Positions 25,680-34,275 of a stretch of DNA of 64,000 nt are shown here, one piece after another. This stretch comes from Streptomyces sp. CB01373 (GTDB taxonomy: Bacteria > Actinomycetota > Actinomycetes > Streptomycetales > Streptomycetaceae), in contig NZ_NNBK01000011.1 in the NCBI RefSeq assembly GCF_002803075.1, positions 185,560 through 249,559 on the forward strand, given 5' to 3'. A program made the translations under genes and the position numbers. Below the pieces are notes generated by a model. The model was not told where the DNA came from. It was given only the letters and a program-made list of their open reading frames with translations, and did no database searches. How positions within the stretch are numbered: position 1 is the first letter of the stretch; each line of letters opens with the position of its first letter.

Positions 25680-25919
25680 TCAGCCCGTCCCTCCCGTTCC
25701 CGCTCCGCCGGGAGTCCGGCGGGCGTCCCGGTCCCTGCGCACGGCCCTGTTCACCACCGCCGCCGCACCGCCCAGGCACAGGCCGCCGACGACCATCGGG
25801 ACCAGCAGGAACGACGGGACGTGCCAGGCGCCGGCCGCGTCTCCCGCGTAGACCACGCCCGCGCCGGTGAGGAAGACACCGGACACCAGCTTCCCCGGCT
25901 GGAACTCATGGCGCAGCAC
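25680..25919 (-). CDS. Small membrane protein
   Basis: A 79-residue protein with two hydrophobic segments (KLVSGVFLTGAGVVYAGDA and LLVPMVVGGLCLGGAAAVV) and a charged C-terminal tail. It overlaps the end of the upstream PspC gene by 14 bases, so translation is probably coupled and the two may act together. No family is recognised. Confidence 0.7.
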   Translation of the reverse strand: MLRHEFQPGKLVSGVFLTGAGVVYAGDAAGAWHVPSFLLVPMVVGGLCLGGAAAVVNRAVRRDRDARRTPGGAGTGGTG

Positions 25920-27402
25920 GGTTCACCTCCACCTGTCCCATGCCGACGTGGAGCCTGAGGTCCACGGTCCCGGCGTCCTTGCCGCCCGCGGTCGCGGGCA
26001 GCGTGACCTGCTGGTGCCGGCCCGGAGCGACGTCCACGTCCTGTGAGGAGTCGCCCGGCAGCTGGATGTCGCCGAGCCCCACCTCGATGTTCGCCCGCAC
26101 GGTCACACCCGCGGGCACGATCACTCGCAGCCGGCCCGCTCCCACCTGCGCCTTCGTCGTCACCGTCGCTCCCTTGCCGAGGCGTATCCGGCTCAGGTCC
26201 AAGGTGCCCTCCCCGGTGCCGAGGCGGTACTCGGGCCGGACCTCCGCCGTCGCCGCGGGCTGCCAGGTGCGGTGCCCCCACTGCGTGGTGACGTCCTTCG
26301 GAAGTGCCGTGGAAGCGGCGAGCAGCGCCGCGGTGACCAGGGCCAGCAGTATCGAACCGAAGCCCGTCCGCCCCAGGAACGCGCTCACCGCCATGCCCAG
26401 GCCGAGGACCGCGAGCGCGCAGGCGAGACCGGTCTGGAGGCTGGTGTTCAGGGCGTGGTTGTCCCAGGTCAGGCGGGTGCCGAGGACGCCGGCGGTCAGG
26501 GCCAGCAGGAACACCCAGCCACCGATCCCGTGCGGGCCGCGGCGACGGGGCGGCTCGGTGCGTACGGGACGTGTGTACGCGCCGCCGTGCGTGCCGGCGC
26601 GTGCGCCGAGGCCGATGCTGACGGCAGCGGAGACGTCCCGAAAGTCCCAGCGGTCCCGGCCGTCACGGCCACCCCGGTCGTTCCGGCCGCGCGCGTCCTG
26701 GGGACCCCACAGATATCCCGTGCCGCCGACGTGGGTGCCGTCCTTGACTATCGGGTCGCGCCACCAGGAGGCGTGGATGGCGGGCACCGGCGGCGCCTGG
26801 GCCTCCGGCGGGGCGTCGGCGACGGCCTGGGCGGCGAGCGGATCGGGGCTGGGGGCCCCGCGGTGCTGCGACCAGTACCCGGCGCCGGCGAGCAGCAGGG
26901 ACAGGACGACGCCGAAGGTCAGCACGCTGCCGTTGCCCAGCATGGACAGGAAGACCCCGCAGCCGACCAGCGCGAACAGCACGGCCGCCAGCGCCGGTCC
27001 GTCCACCCGGCCGGTGAGGAGCTTGCGCACCTCGTTCTCGTCCTCGTCGTCGTACGGCACGAAGAGCCAGGCGAAGCCGTAGAAGATGAGGCCTATGCCG
27101 CCGGTCGCCGCCAGCACGGCCAGCGTGATCCGGAAGATCACCGGGTCCATGTCGCACTGCCGGCCCAGACCGGCGCAGACGCCGCCGATCATCCGGTGCG
27201 CCCGGTGCCGCCGGAACCTCGGCACGCCCTCGGTGCCGTCCGACCCGGTATCGGCCTCAAAGTGCGCTCCCGGCGTCGCCCCCGGGCCGCGCTCCGCACC
27301 CGCACCCGCGCCGGGCACGGCGTCCCCTGCTCCGGTGCCCGGGGACGGGCCCGGGCCGGAGCCGGGCTCCGGCCTCTTCGCGGCGTGCTGGTGATTCGTC
27401 AT
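25906..27402 (-). CDS. PspC domain membrane protein
   Basis: A 498-residue protein. After about 55 Gly/Pro/Ala-rich residues comes a PspC domain (RAHRMIGGVCAGLGRQCDMDP, then a hydrophobic helix and FAWLFVPYDDED). Several more membrane segments follow in the middle. The C-terminal 130 residues are a predicted beta-helix-like LiaF/DUF2154-type domain (GEGTLDLSRIRLGKGATV, VGAGRLRVIVPAGVTV). PspC-LiaF-like proteins sense envelope stress and work with histidine kinases. A PspC-containing histidine kinase is encoded divergently 208 bases away, so a signalling partnership is likely. ATG 27402 is the start; the ribosome site is weak. Confidence 0.85.
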   Translation of the reverse strand: MTNHQHAAKRPEPGSGPGPSPGTGAGDAVPGAGAGAERGPGATPGAHFEADTGSDGTEGVPRFRRHRAHRMIGGVCAGLGRQCDMDPVIFRITLAVLAATGGIGLIFYGFAWLFVPYDDEDENEVRKLLTGRVDGPALAAVLFALVGCGVFLSMLGNGSVLTFGVVLSLLLAGAGYWSQHRGAPSPDPLAAQAVADAPPEAQAPPVPAIHASWWRDPIVKDGTHVGGTGYLWGPQDARGRNDRGGRDGRDRWDFRDVSAAVSIGLGARAGTHGGAYTRPVRTEPPRRRGPHGIGGWVFLLALTAGVLGTRLTWDNHALNTSLQTGLACALAVLGLGMAVSAFLGRTGFGSILLALVTAALLAASTALPKDVTTQWGHRTWQPAATAEVRPEYRLGTGEGTLDLSRIRLGKGATVTTKAQVGAGRLRVIVPAGVTVRANIEVGLGDIQLPGDSSQDVDVAPGRHQQVTLPATAGGKDAGTVDLRLHVGMGQVEVNRAAP

Positions 27403-27609
27403 GCGTCCATGGTGACGGGCGTGCGGCCGTGGCGGGAGCCGGGACGACCCTGGGCGAACCCTGATTCGCCCCTGAGCCGCGGCCGGGGATGCGTTCGACC
27501 GGCTTCCGGGCCGCGATCCGGGTGCCCGCGAAGAGCGGGCCGGAAGGGCAGGTTCGAAGATCAGGGGAGTCTAGGGGGCGGACCCTGATGCTCCCGCACC
27601 GCCGGGCGT

Positions 27610-28914
27610 GTGACCATCAGTGGCATGCCGGAAGCCGCAGCAGCGCCCCTCGACGACCCGCGGCCGCCGCGCAAGCTCTACCGCAGCAGCGACGGACGCT
27701 GGCTCGGCGGAGTGGCGCGGGGCCTCGCCGGGCACCTCGGGCTGCCCGTCGTCTGGGTGCGGCTGGTCTTCGTCGGCCTGTTCATGGCCGACGGCCTCGG
27801 CGCGCTGGTGTACGCGGCCTTCTGGTTCTTCGTGCCCCTCGGCGTCGGCGGCGTCGGCGACCAGAAGCCGCCGTCCCTCGTCACCACCGAGACCTCGCCG
27901 GACGGCCGCCGCAGAATCGTCGCCCGCAAGCCGGACAAGGGCCAGATCGTCGCCCTGCTCCTCATGGTCGTCGTGGCGATGGTCTTCGTCGGCAGTGTCA
28001 ATCCGGGCAACGGGGCGAAGGCCTACCTCCTGCCGGCCGTCCTCGTCGCCGCGGGTGTCGCCCTGGTCTGGCGCCAGGCGGACAACGCCCGCCGGGCCCG
28101 CTGGGTCGAGGTCGGCCGCCGCCGCCGTACGCTCACCCTGGCCCGCGCCGGCGCGGGCGTCCTGCTGGTCACGGCCGGCGTCTCCGCCATATTCGTGATG
28201 CAGGGGTCCGCCGCCCACCTCGGCTCGGTCCTCCAGGCGGCGCTCGCCGTCCTGGTCGGCATAACCCTGCTCGCCGGTCCCTACCTCGTGCGCATGACCC
28301 AGGACCTCTCCGAGGAGCGCCTGATGCGCATCCGGGCCCAGGAGCGGGCCGAGGTCGCCGCCCATGTCCACGACTCGGTGCTGCACACCCTGACCCTGAT
28401 CCAGCGCAACGCGGAGAACGCGGGCGAGGTGCGCCGCCTCGCCCGCGCTCAGGAGCGCGACCTGCGCGCGTGGCTCTACAAGCCGGAAGGCAACGGCAAG
28501 GACGAGGCCGACGAACCGGCCACCCTCGCCGAGGCGGTCAAGCGCAACGCCGCCGAGGTCGAGGACAAGCACGGCGTCCCCATAGAGGTGGTCGTGGTCG
28601 GCGACTGCCCGCTCGACGACCGGATCGGCGCCCAGATGCAGGCCGCGAGGGAAGCCATGGTGAACGCCGCCAAGTACGGTGGCGAGGGCGGCGCCGTCCA
28701 GGTCTACGCCGAGGTCGAGGGCAGGACCGTCTTCGTGTCCGTCCGGGACCGCGGACCCGGCTTCGACCTGGACGCGATACCCGCCGACCGGATGGGCGTC
28801 AGAGAATCGATCATCGGCCGTATGGAGCGCAACGGGGGGACGGCCCGGCTGCGGGCCGTGCCGGACGGCGGCACGGAGGTCGAGCTGGAGATGGAGAGGG
28901 CGGAGAACACGTGA
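27610..28914 (+). CDS. PspC-fused sensor histidine kinase
   Basis: A 434-residue NarL/LiaS-class histidine kinase with an N-terminal PspC domain (KLYRSSDGRWLGGVARGLAG and VYAAFWFFVPLG) and further membrane helices. The phosphoacceptor region is ERAEVAAHVHDSVLHTLTLIQ. The ATPase has an N-box (REAMVNAAKYGG) and a G-box (DRGPGFDLDAIP). It probably senses envelope stress through the PspC/membrane part and phosphorylates the response regulator encoded directly downstream (stop and start overlap as TGATG). GTG 27610 or ATG 27625 may be the start; neither has a clear ribosome site. Confidence 0.9.
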   Translation: MTISGMPEAAAAPLDDPRPPRKLYRSSDGRWLGGVARGLAGHLGLPVVWVRLVFVGLFMADGLGALVYAAFWFFVPLGVGGVGDQKPPSLVTTETSPDGRRRIVARKPDKGQIVALLLMVVVAMVFVGSVNPGNGAKAYLLPAVLVAAGVALVWRQADNARRARWVEVGRRRRTLTLARAGAGVLLVTAGVSAIFVMQGSAAHLGSVLQAALAVLVGITLLAGPYLVRMTQDLSEERLMRIRAQERAEVAAHVHDSVLHTLTLIQRNAENAGEVRRLARAQERDLRAWLYKPEGNGKDEADEPATLAEAVKRNAAEVEDKHGVPIEVVVVGDCPLDDRIGAQMQAAREAMVNAAKYGGEGGAVQVYAEVEGRTVFVSVRDRGPGFDLDAIPADRMGVRESIIGRMERNGGTARLRAVPDGGTEVELEMERAENT

Positions 28915-29633
28915 TGAGCGACCCGACCGAGGCGAACGGTACGGCGGGAGCGGAGACGACGGGGGCGGGCGGGCGACACGTGCGCGTGGTCCTCGTCGAC
29001 GACCACCGCATGTTCCGCACCGGGGTCCAGGCCGAGATCGGCCAGACCGAGCAGACGGGCGTGGAGGTCGTCGGCGAGGCAGCGGACGTCGACCAGGCGG
29101 TCACGGTCATCACCGCCACCCGGCCCGAGGTGGTCCTGCTCGACGTCCACCTGCCCGGGGGCGGCGGAGTGGAGGTGCTGCGGCGCTGCGCAGCGCTGAC
29201 CGCCGACACCGAGCGGCCCGTACGCTTCCTCGCGCTGTCCGTGTCGGACGCGGCGGAGGACGTGATCGGCGTGATCCGCGGCGGAGCGCGCGGCTATGTG
29301 ACGAAGACGATCACGGGCACCGACCTGATCGACTCGATCTTCCGGGTTCAGGAGGGCGACGCCGTCTTCTCCCCGCGCCTGGCCGGCTTCGTCCTCGACG
29401 CCTTCGCCTCCACCGACGCCCCGCCGGTCGACGAGGACCTCGACCGCCTCACACAGCGTGAGCGCGAGGTGCTGCGGCTCATCGCCCGCGGCTACGCGTA
29501 CAAGGAGATCGCCAAGCAGCTCTTCATCTCCGTCAAGACGGTGGAGTCCCACGTTTCCGCGGTGCTGAGGAAGCTCCAGCTCTCCAACCGCCACGAGCTG
29601 ACCCGTTGGGCGACGGCACGCCGGCTGGTGTGA
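28914..29633 (+). CDS. LuxR-family response regulator
   Basis: A 239-residue NarL/FixJ-type regulator. The receiver domain has VDDHRMFRTGV, the phosphorylated Asp in LLDVHLPGGGG and the conserved Lys in VTKTITG. The C-terminal LuxR helix-turn-helix is LTQREREVLRLIARGYAYK followed by IAKQLFISVKTVESHVSAVL. The start ATG shares one base with the stop of the kinase gene (GTG 28911 is the alternative), so the pair is translationally coupled and forms one two-component system. The likely targets include the divergent PspC operon, by analogy with LiaRS. Confidence 0.93.
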   Translation: MSDPTEANGTAGAETTGAGGRHVRVVLVDDHRMFRTGVQAEIGQTEQTGVEVVGEAADVDQAVTVITATRPEVVLLDVHLPGGGGVEVLRRCAALTADTERPVRFLALSVSDAAEDVIGVIRGGARGYVTKTITGTDLIDSIFRVQEGDAVFSPRLAGFVLDAFASTDAPPVDEDLDRLTQREREVLRLIARGYAYKEIAKQLFISVKTVESHVSAVLRKLQLSNRHELTRWATARRLV

Positions 29634-29723
29634 CCTTCGCCGCCGGTAGGCATGCTTTTGCGAGTGGGTGCCGCCGACCGCCGGCGCGCATCCCGGCCAG
29701 GCGGCCCCCATACCCGGCGCCCC

Positions 29724-30788
29724 TCATGCCACCCGGGTCGCCCCCGCGAAGGGCATCTGGTCGATCGGGGCCAGGCGGACCGGGGCCGAGGGGTTGGGTG
29801 CGTGGATCATCTGGCCGTTGCCGACGTAGAGGCCGACGTGGCTGACACCGGAGTAGAAGAAGACCAGGTCGCCGGGGCGCAGAGCGGAACGCGGGATGCG
29901 GCTGCCCGCGTTGATCTGGGCGTAGGTGGTGCGGGGCAGCGCCACCCCGGCGGAGCGGTAGGCGGCCTGGATCAGGCCCGAGCAGTCGAAGGCGTCGGGC
30001 CCGGTCGCGCCCCACACATAGGGGCTGCCGAGCTTCCGGTAGGCGTAGGCGACGGCCGTCGCCGCGCGGGCACCGGGGGCGGTGACCGACGCCGGGTCAC
30101 CGACGAGTGGATCCCGGGCACCGGAGCCGTGGCGGGTCGCGTGCCCCGTGTCCCCGCCCTGGGCGATCGCGGCGCGCTGCTGCGGGGGCAGTCCCGCCAG
30201 CAGCCGCCGGGCCTCGTCCAGTTTGGCGGTGACCGTCTTCTTCTGCCGCCGCAGTTCCGCCTGCCGCGAGCGGAGTGAGGTCAGCTCGATCCGCGCGTCC
30301 TCCCGCAGCCGGCCGATCTCCCGTAGCTGCCGGCGCACGTCGGACACGGCGGCCGTCTGCCGGATGCCGGCCCGCTCGGCGAACTCGGCCCCGTCCAGGT
30401 ACTGCCGGGGGTCGTCGGACAGGAGCAGCTGCACCACGGGGTCGATCCCGCCGTCCCGGTACTGCGCCGCGGCGATCGTGCCCAGCGCGTCGCGGGCGGT
30501 GTTCAGCCTCCCCTGCCTGCGGGCGGCCTCGTCGCCCAGTTCTCTCAGCCGCTTCTCGGCCGTGTCCGCCTTCTCCTTCGCCCCGTCGTACTTCTCGGTG
30601 GCGGTCTCCGCCTCCCGGTAGAGCGTGTCCACCGTGGCCTTGATCTGCTCCGGCGCCGGCCGGGGAGCGGCGTGCCCGGTGCCGTCGAAGCCGGTCGCCG
30701 TCGCGGCGCCCGCGAGGGCGATCGTGGCGGCCGTACGGACGGTGCTCCCGCCGAGCGAGCGCTGTCGGAGCCTGCGGTGCGCTGCCAC
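29724..30788 (-). CDS. Secreted NlpC/P60 peptidoglycan hydrolase
   Basis: About 354 residues. A basic N-terminus and hydrophobic stretch (VRTAATIALAGAATATGF) form a signal peptide. A long coiled-coil region (about residues 45-190, rich in Ala/Glu/Arg/Lys) follows, and then the C-terminal NlpC/P60 domain with catalytic Cys in FDCSGLIQAAY and His residues in HVGLYVGNGQMIHAP. Such enzymes cleave D-Glu-diaminopimelate bonds in the wall peptide. GTG 30788 is chosen because the product then begins VAAHRRLRQ like family members; GTG 30800 is possible. The long upstream region holds three hairpins. Confidence 0.85.
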   Translation of the reverse strand: MAAHRRLRQRSLGGSTVRTAATIALAGAATATGFDGTGHAAPRPAPEQIKATVDTLYREAETATEKYDGAKEKADTAEKRLRELGDEAARRQGRLNTARDALGTIAAAQYRDGGIDPVVQLLLSDDPRQYLDGAEFAERAGIRQTAAVSDVRRQLREIGRLREDARIELTSLRSRQAELRRQKKTVTAKLDEARRLLAGLPPQQRAAIAQGGDTGHATRHGSGARDPLVGDPASVTAPGARAATAVAYAYRKLGSPYVWGATGPDAFDCSGLIQAAYRSAGVALPRTTYAQINAGSRIPRSALRPGDLVFFYSGVSHVGLYVGNGQMIHAPNPSAPVRLAPIDQMPFAGATRVA

Positions 30789-30833
30789 CTGGAGCGTCAC
30801 GTCCTTTCTGCCGGCCTGCTGAGGCGGGGTCCT

Positions 30834-30877
30834 GGTCCGGCGGCGGGCCGCACAGGGGAGCAGCCCGCCGCCGGACC
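30834..30877 (-). other. 15-bp hairpin in the leader of the NlpC/P60 gene
   Basis: A perfect 15-bp stem (30834-30848 with 30863-30877) with a 14-base loop lies 46 bases before the start. Further upstream are a 9-bp hairpin (CCGCCGCCC / GGGCGGCGG near 30898-30922) and a 6-bp one (GGTGAC / GTCACC near 30919-30934). Together they form a structured 5' region that could act as an attenuator or riboswitch. The c-di-AMP (ydaO) consensus was looked for and not found. Confidence 0.45.
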
Positions 30878-31172
30878 TCTCGGCGGTGGTGTCCGGCCGC
30901 CGCCCCTGGCCCGGGCGGCGGTGACGCCGGTCACCTGGGGGAGGAGCTAAGCCGCTCGGTGACCGCTTGGTGAGGTCATGTACGGAAGTGGCGCCAGGGG
31001 ATCGCGGGCTGACCGTATGTGACCGCGAATCTGTTCCTGGGACGCCGCCTTCACGTGCTGCGATGACCGATGCGGGCGTTTCCGGGGCATTCGGGCCGGA
31101 CGAGGTGCTATGGCTCGCATATATGCGGATCGCTTGGGACGGGCCGGTGCCGGGGGCGGGCAGGCCGCTGGT

Positions 31173-31178
31173 TAGGCT
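31173..31178 (+). promoter_or_regulatory. -10 element for a probable leaderless mRNA
   Basis: TAGGCT, a good Streptomyces -10, ends 8 bases before the ATG at 31187, and no ribosome site intervenes. No clear -35 was found. The rest of the stretch between 30945 and 31170 shows no gene. Confidence 0.45.
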
Positions 31179-31186
31179 CCCGAGTC

Positions 31187-31540
31187 ATGGACGTACTCAT
31201 CCATCTCTTCGTCGGTCTGCACATCGTCGGTATCGCCGCACTGCTCGGCGGCTTCCTCACCCAGATGAAGGCGATGGGCCGGGGCACGGCCCGGTTCGTG
31301 CCGGCGATGCTGCACGGCGCGCTGACCATGCTGGTCACCGGCGCGGTCCTGGTCGGGCTCAACCAGGCCCAGGGCCACCACGTCGACAACATCAAGATCG
31401 GCGTGAAGCTGGCGCTGCTGATCGTGATCCTCGGCCTCGTCTACGTCAAGCGGGACGACGAAAAGGTGGACAAGAGCCTGTTCGGACTGGTGGGCGGGCT
31501 CACCGTGGCGAACATCTTCATCGCCGTGCTGTGGACGTGA
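31187..31540 (+). CDS. Small integral membrane protein
   Basis: A 117-residue protein with three or four hydrophobic segments: LIHLFVGLHIVGIAALLGGF, LHGALTMLVTGAVLVGL, LALLIVILGLVYV and VANIFIAVLW. It is widely conserved in Streptomyces as a hypothetical membrane protein. No function can be assigned. The ATG at 31187 follows a TAGGCT -10, suggesting a leaderless message. It is convergent with the transporter gene (3-base gap). Confidence 0.75.
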   Translation: MDVLIHLFVGLHIVGIAALLGGFLTQMKAMGRGTARFVPAMLHGALTMLVTGAVLVGLNQAQGHHVDNIKIGVKLALLIVILGLVYVKRDDEKVDKSLFGLVGGLTVANIFIAVLWT

Positions 31541-31543
31541 CGG

Positions 31544-32506
31544 TCAGCGCAGCGCCCTGAGTTCCGTGCGCGCCTCCAGGACCGCGCCCGCGGCGACGGC
31601 CAGCCACGCCGCCACCGCGATCCACATCAGCACCTCCCCGAGCCCCCACGACGGGACGTTCGCGGCGGTCGCGACGGACATGGTCGCCGCCGCCGTCATG
31701 CCCATCGGGAACACGGTCGACCAGCGGCGCACGTCGTAGCGCAGCCGGGGCCGTACAAGTTCGGCGACGACCAGGACGGCGTACCAGCACAGATCGAGCA
31801 CGAGGAGCGCCAGGGTCACCGTCCGCAGGACACCGCTGTCGTCCCCGTCCCACAGGTACCTGCCCGAGCCGACGGTGACCAGCCGTGCGCCGGCGAGTGC
31901 CGAGATCGCCAGGGCGCCGCCCGCGATCCAGTGGTCCCCGTGTCCTTCGAGCAGCTGCCGCAGGTCGAAGCAGCACAGCGCGAAGACGTACAGCGCGAGC
32001 CCGATCCAGAACAGCACCAGCGCGGCGTACGCCGGCCAGGCCACCCCCTGCGTCTTGGCCAGCGTGGCGGCGAGCACGGCCAGGCCCTCGGTCGCCACGC
32101 AGCTCAGGAACACCGCTCCGGGCATGGGCCGCCGGGAGTTGCGGACCACCAGCACCAGCAGCCCCGGCCACAGTACGAAGGCCAGCGCGAGCAGCGCCTC
32201 CGCGAGGGTCTGCCACCCCAGCGCCGAGAAACGGGTCCCGAGCACGGTCGTCGCCGCGACGGCGGTGAGGGCGCCCGGCGTCCCCGCATCCTTGATCCAC
32301 CGCGACCGGTCGCCCAGCAGCCGCAGGACCAAGTCCGCCGCCAGCGTCAGCCAGGCGAAGCACGCCACCGCGAGGATCACACGGGACAGCAGCTCGTAGC
32401 CCGCCAGATGCAGGGCGACCGAGACGATGCCGGTGGCCATCACGGCGGCACCGGCCGCCGGAGGGCGCTGCGCCAACCAGGCGCGCAAGGGTGAGGTGCC
32501 GGGCAT
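31544..32506 (-). CDS. TehA/SLAC1-type transporter
   Basis: A 320-residue membrane protein with about ten helices and the SLAC1/TehA/Mae1 family features: N-terminal PPAAGAAVMATGIVSVALHL and a late RWSTVFPMGMTAAATMSVA segment, the family's signature re-entrant region. Members move anions, C4-dicarboxylates or tellurite; the substrate here is unknown. A TAGCAT -10 ends 6 bases before the ATG at 32506 with no ribosome site, again suggesting a leaderless mRNA. Confidence 0.8.
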   Translation of the reverse strand: MPGTSPLRAWLAQRPPAAGAAVMATGIVSVALHLAGYELLSRVILAVACFAWLTLAADLVLRLLGDRSRWIKDAGTPGALTAVAATTVLGTRFSALGWQTLAEALLALAFVLWPGLLVLVVRNSRRPMPGAVFLSCVATEGLAVLAATLAKTQGVAWPAYAALVLFWIGLALYVFALCCFDLRQLLEGHGDHWIAGGALAISALAGARLVTVGSGRYLWDGDDSGVLRTVTLALLVLDLCWYAVLVVAELVRPRLRYDVRRWSTVFPMGMTAAATMSVATAANVPSWGLGEVLMWIAVAAWLAVAAGAVLEARTELRALR

Positions 32507-32608
32507 GGCCCGATGCTAAGGAGCTTCGCGCGCCCACGCGCGGGGCACGCGCGCGGGTACGCACAAAAACCGGTCCGTCGACAGCCTGCCGGACGGGACA
32601 CGCCGTCC

Positions 32609-34015
32609 TCAGGCCGGTCGGACCACGCGGTGCGCCGCCGATGCGCCGTCGTGGTGGACGGGCTCCTCGCGGACGCGGTCGCCGGGCCTCGGCGCGTGGA
32701 TCAGCACGCCGTCACCGGCGTAGAGGCCGACGTGCTCCGGGTCGTCGAAGTAGGCGAAGAAGACGAGGTCTCCGGGCCGGGCCTCGGAGAGCGGAACCGC
32801 CGTACCGGCCTGGGCCTGGTCGCGGGCCGCTCGGGGCAGCGTGACACCCGCGGCCTTCCAGGCGGCCTGGGTGAGACCGGAGCAGTCGTACGACCCCGGA
32901 CCCGCCGCCCCCCACACATACGGCTTTCCGATCTGTTCACGAGCGAAGGCGAGGGCCTGATCGGCCCTGGTGGCAGCCGTGGAACCGGGCGCCCACCCCG
33001 GGAGCACGCCGGATACCTGCTCGGGGAACATGCCGGGCGTCTGCTCCTGAAACACGCCGGCCGCGTGTTCCGAGGTCATGCTGGGCGTCCGCTCCGAGGA
33101 CATGCCGGGCGCGTGCCCCGGGGACATGGCGGCCGCCTGCTCCGGGGCCACGTTGGGCGTCTGCACCGGAAACCCGCCGGTCGCCTGTTCCGGGAACGCG
33201 CCGGTCGCCTGTTCCGGAAACCCGCCAGTCGCCTGTTCCGGGAACGCGTCGGCCACCTGTTCCGGGAACCCGCCGACCGCGTGCTCCGGGAACCCGCCGA
33301 CCGCCTGCTCCGGAAGCCCGCCGACCGCGTGCTCCGGGGACATGCCGGTCGGGGCCCCGGAGGTCGTGCCGGCGGCCTGCCGAGTCGAGGTGGTGGTGTT
33401 CTGCGCGTCCTCTGCCGCCTGCGGCTGCGGGGCGGACTCGGTCGTGGGGGTCGCCTCGTGCGCGTGGTGTGCGGACAGCAGTACGCGCGCGTGTGCCAGC
33501 TTCCGCTGGACGACCGCCTTGGACGCGCCGATGTCGTGCTGCTGCTCGTCCGGCGGCTCGGGAAGAACAGGTGCCGTGGCCTCGGGCGCGGGCGGACGCG
33601 CGCCGGGACCGTCGGCCAGGCTTTCGCGGCGTGCGTTCAGCCGGCCGATCAGCTGGGCCTGGTCGAAGTAGCCCTGCGGGGTCTCGGTGAGCAGCAGGGC
33701 GGCGGTCTCGGGGGTGCCGTCACCGCTGCGGTTCGGGGCCGCCGCGAAGGATCCGAGCATCTCGCGCGCCCTGCCGAGCATGTCGGTGCGCTTGGCGACG
33801 TCGTCGAGGAGCGCGGCGACCAGCCCGCGCTGCCTCGCCCCCCTCTTCTGGGCGCCGTCCTTCTCCGCGGCGTCCCTCCGCGCGGTGGACCCCGCCCGGC
33901 CGTACAGGTAGTCGAGCTTCCTCTCGATCTCCTCCGGGCTCGGCCCGGCGCCGTCCGCCCCGCGCGTGCCCGGTCCGGGCGTTGCGGCGGGGCGCGTGCT
34001 GCTGTGCGACGCCAA
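32609..34015 (-). CDS. NlpC/P60 protein with octapeptide repeats and no visible signal peptide
   Basis: A 468-residue protein. It has an N-terminal charged helical region (EEIERKLDYLYGRAGS to about residue 190), a block of 15 octapeptide repeats of the type GFPEQATG (about 225-344) and a C-terminal NlpC/P60 domain. That domain keeps catalytic Cys in YDCSGLTQAAW and His in HVGLYAGDGVLIHAP. The TTG at 34015 follows GGAAGGAG by nine bases and gives MASHSSTRPAATPGPGT. Unlike its paralogue at 29724, no hydrophobic segment separates this from the helical region, so export by Sec is not apparent. It may be an internal-deletion product, exported differently, or no longer exported. Confidence 0.8.
   Translation of the reverse strand: MASHSSTRPAATPGPGTRGADGAGPSPEEIERKLDYLYGRAGSTARRDAAEKDGAQKRGARQRGLVAALLDDVAKRTDMLGRAREMLGSFAAAPNRSGDGTPETAALLLTETPQGYFDQAQLIGRLNARRESLADGPGARPPAPEATAPVLPEPPDEQQHDIGASKAVVQRKLAHARVLLSAHHAHEATPTTESAPQPQAAEDAQNTTTSTRQAAGTTSGAPTGMSPEHAVGGLPEQAVGGFPEHAVGGFPEQVADAFPEQATGGFPEQATGAFPEQATGGFPVQTPNVAPEQAAAMSPGHAPGMSSERTPSMTSEHAAGVFQEQTPGMFPEQVSGVLPGWAPGSTAATRADQALAFAREQIGKPYVWGAAGPGSYDCSGLTQAAWKAAGVTLPRAARDQAQAGTAVPLSEARPGDLVFFAYFDDPEHVGLYAGDGVLIHAPRPGDRVREEPVHHDGASAAHRVVRPA
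32984..33343 (-). repeat. 15 x 24-bp in-frame tandem repeat
   Basis: The 360 bases encode fifteen consecutive 8-residue units (consensus about GFPEQATG) with no gaps. Middle copies are nearly identical (AFPEQATG, GFPEQATG), while outer copies are diverged (MSSERTPS, VFQEQTPG). The gradient suggests expansion from the centre by slippage or unequal crossing-over. Confidence 0.85.
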
Positions 34016-34260
34016 GGGAGGCGACTCCTTCCATCGTCCGCCTGCCGGTTGGCCGTCGAGGGCGGGTGGATTGCGTGGAGGCCGCGTCGTCAGGCGAGTC
34101 CCCCGGTGACGATCATGCGGTCAGACCGCACGCTAACCAACTTGTGTGGCGTGTGTGAAGGTTGATGCGAGGTATGTCCGATACGTTTTCGTGACCTTCG
34201 TCTCGGCCCCGTGGAACGGTCATCTTTCCGGGGCGGCCACGGGTTGTCGGTGGGGCGCCC

Positions 34261-34266
34261 TAGACT
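34261..34266 (+). promoter_or_regulatory. -10 element of pcrA
   Basis: TAGACT ends 9 bases before the pcrA ATG at 34276, giving a very short or absent leader. No convincing -35 or LexA box was seen in the preceding 100 bases. Confidence 0.45.
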
Positions 34267-34275
34267 CGTAGAGCG

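Noticed and set aside
30801..31080. c-di-AMP (ydaO) riboswitch upstream of the NlpC/P60 gene
   Set aside because: The expected conserved blocks (the GAA-CCG type loops and the AGCTAACC-GTAGGC block) were not found on the minus strand; only simple hairpins are present.
34160..34275. LexA (SOS) box upstream of pcrA
   Set aside because: No GAAC-N4-GTTC type sequence is present; only a single GAAC half occurs.
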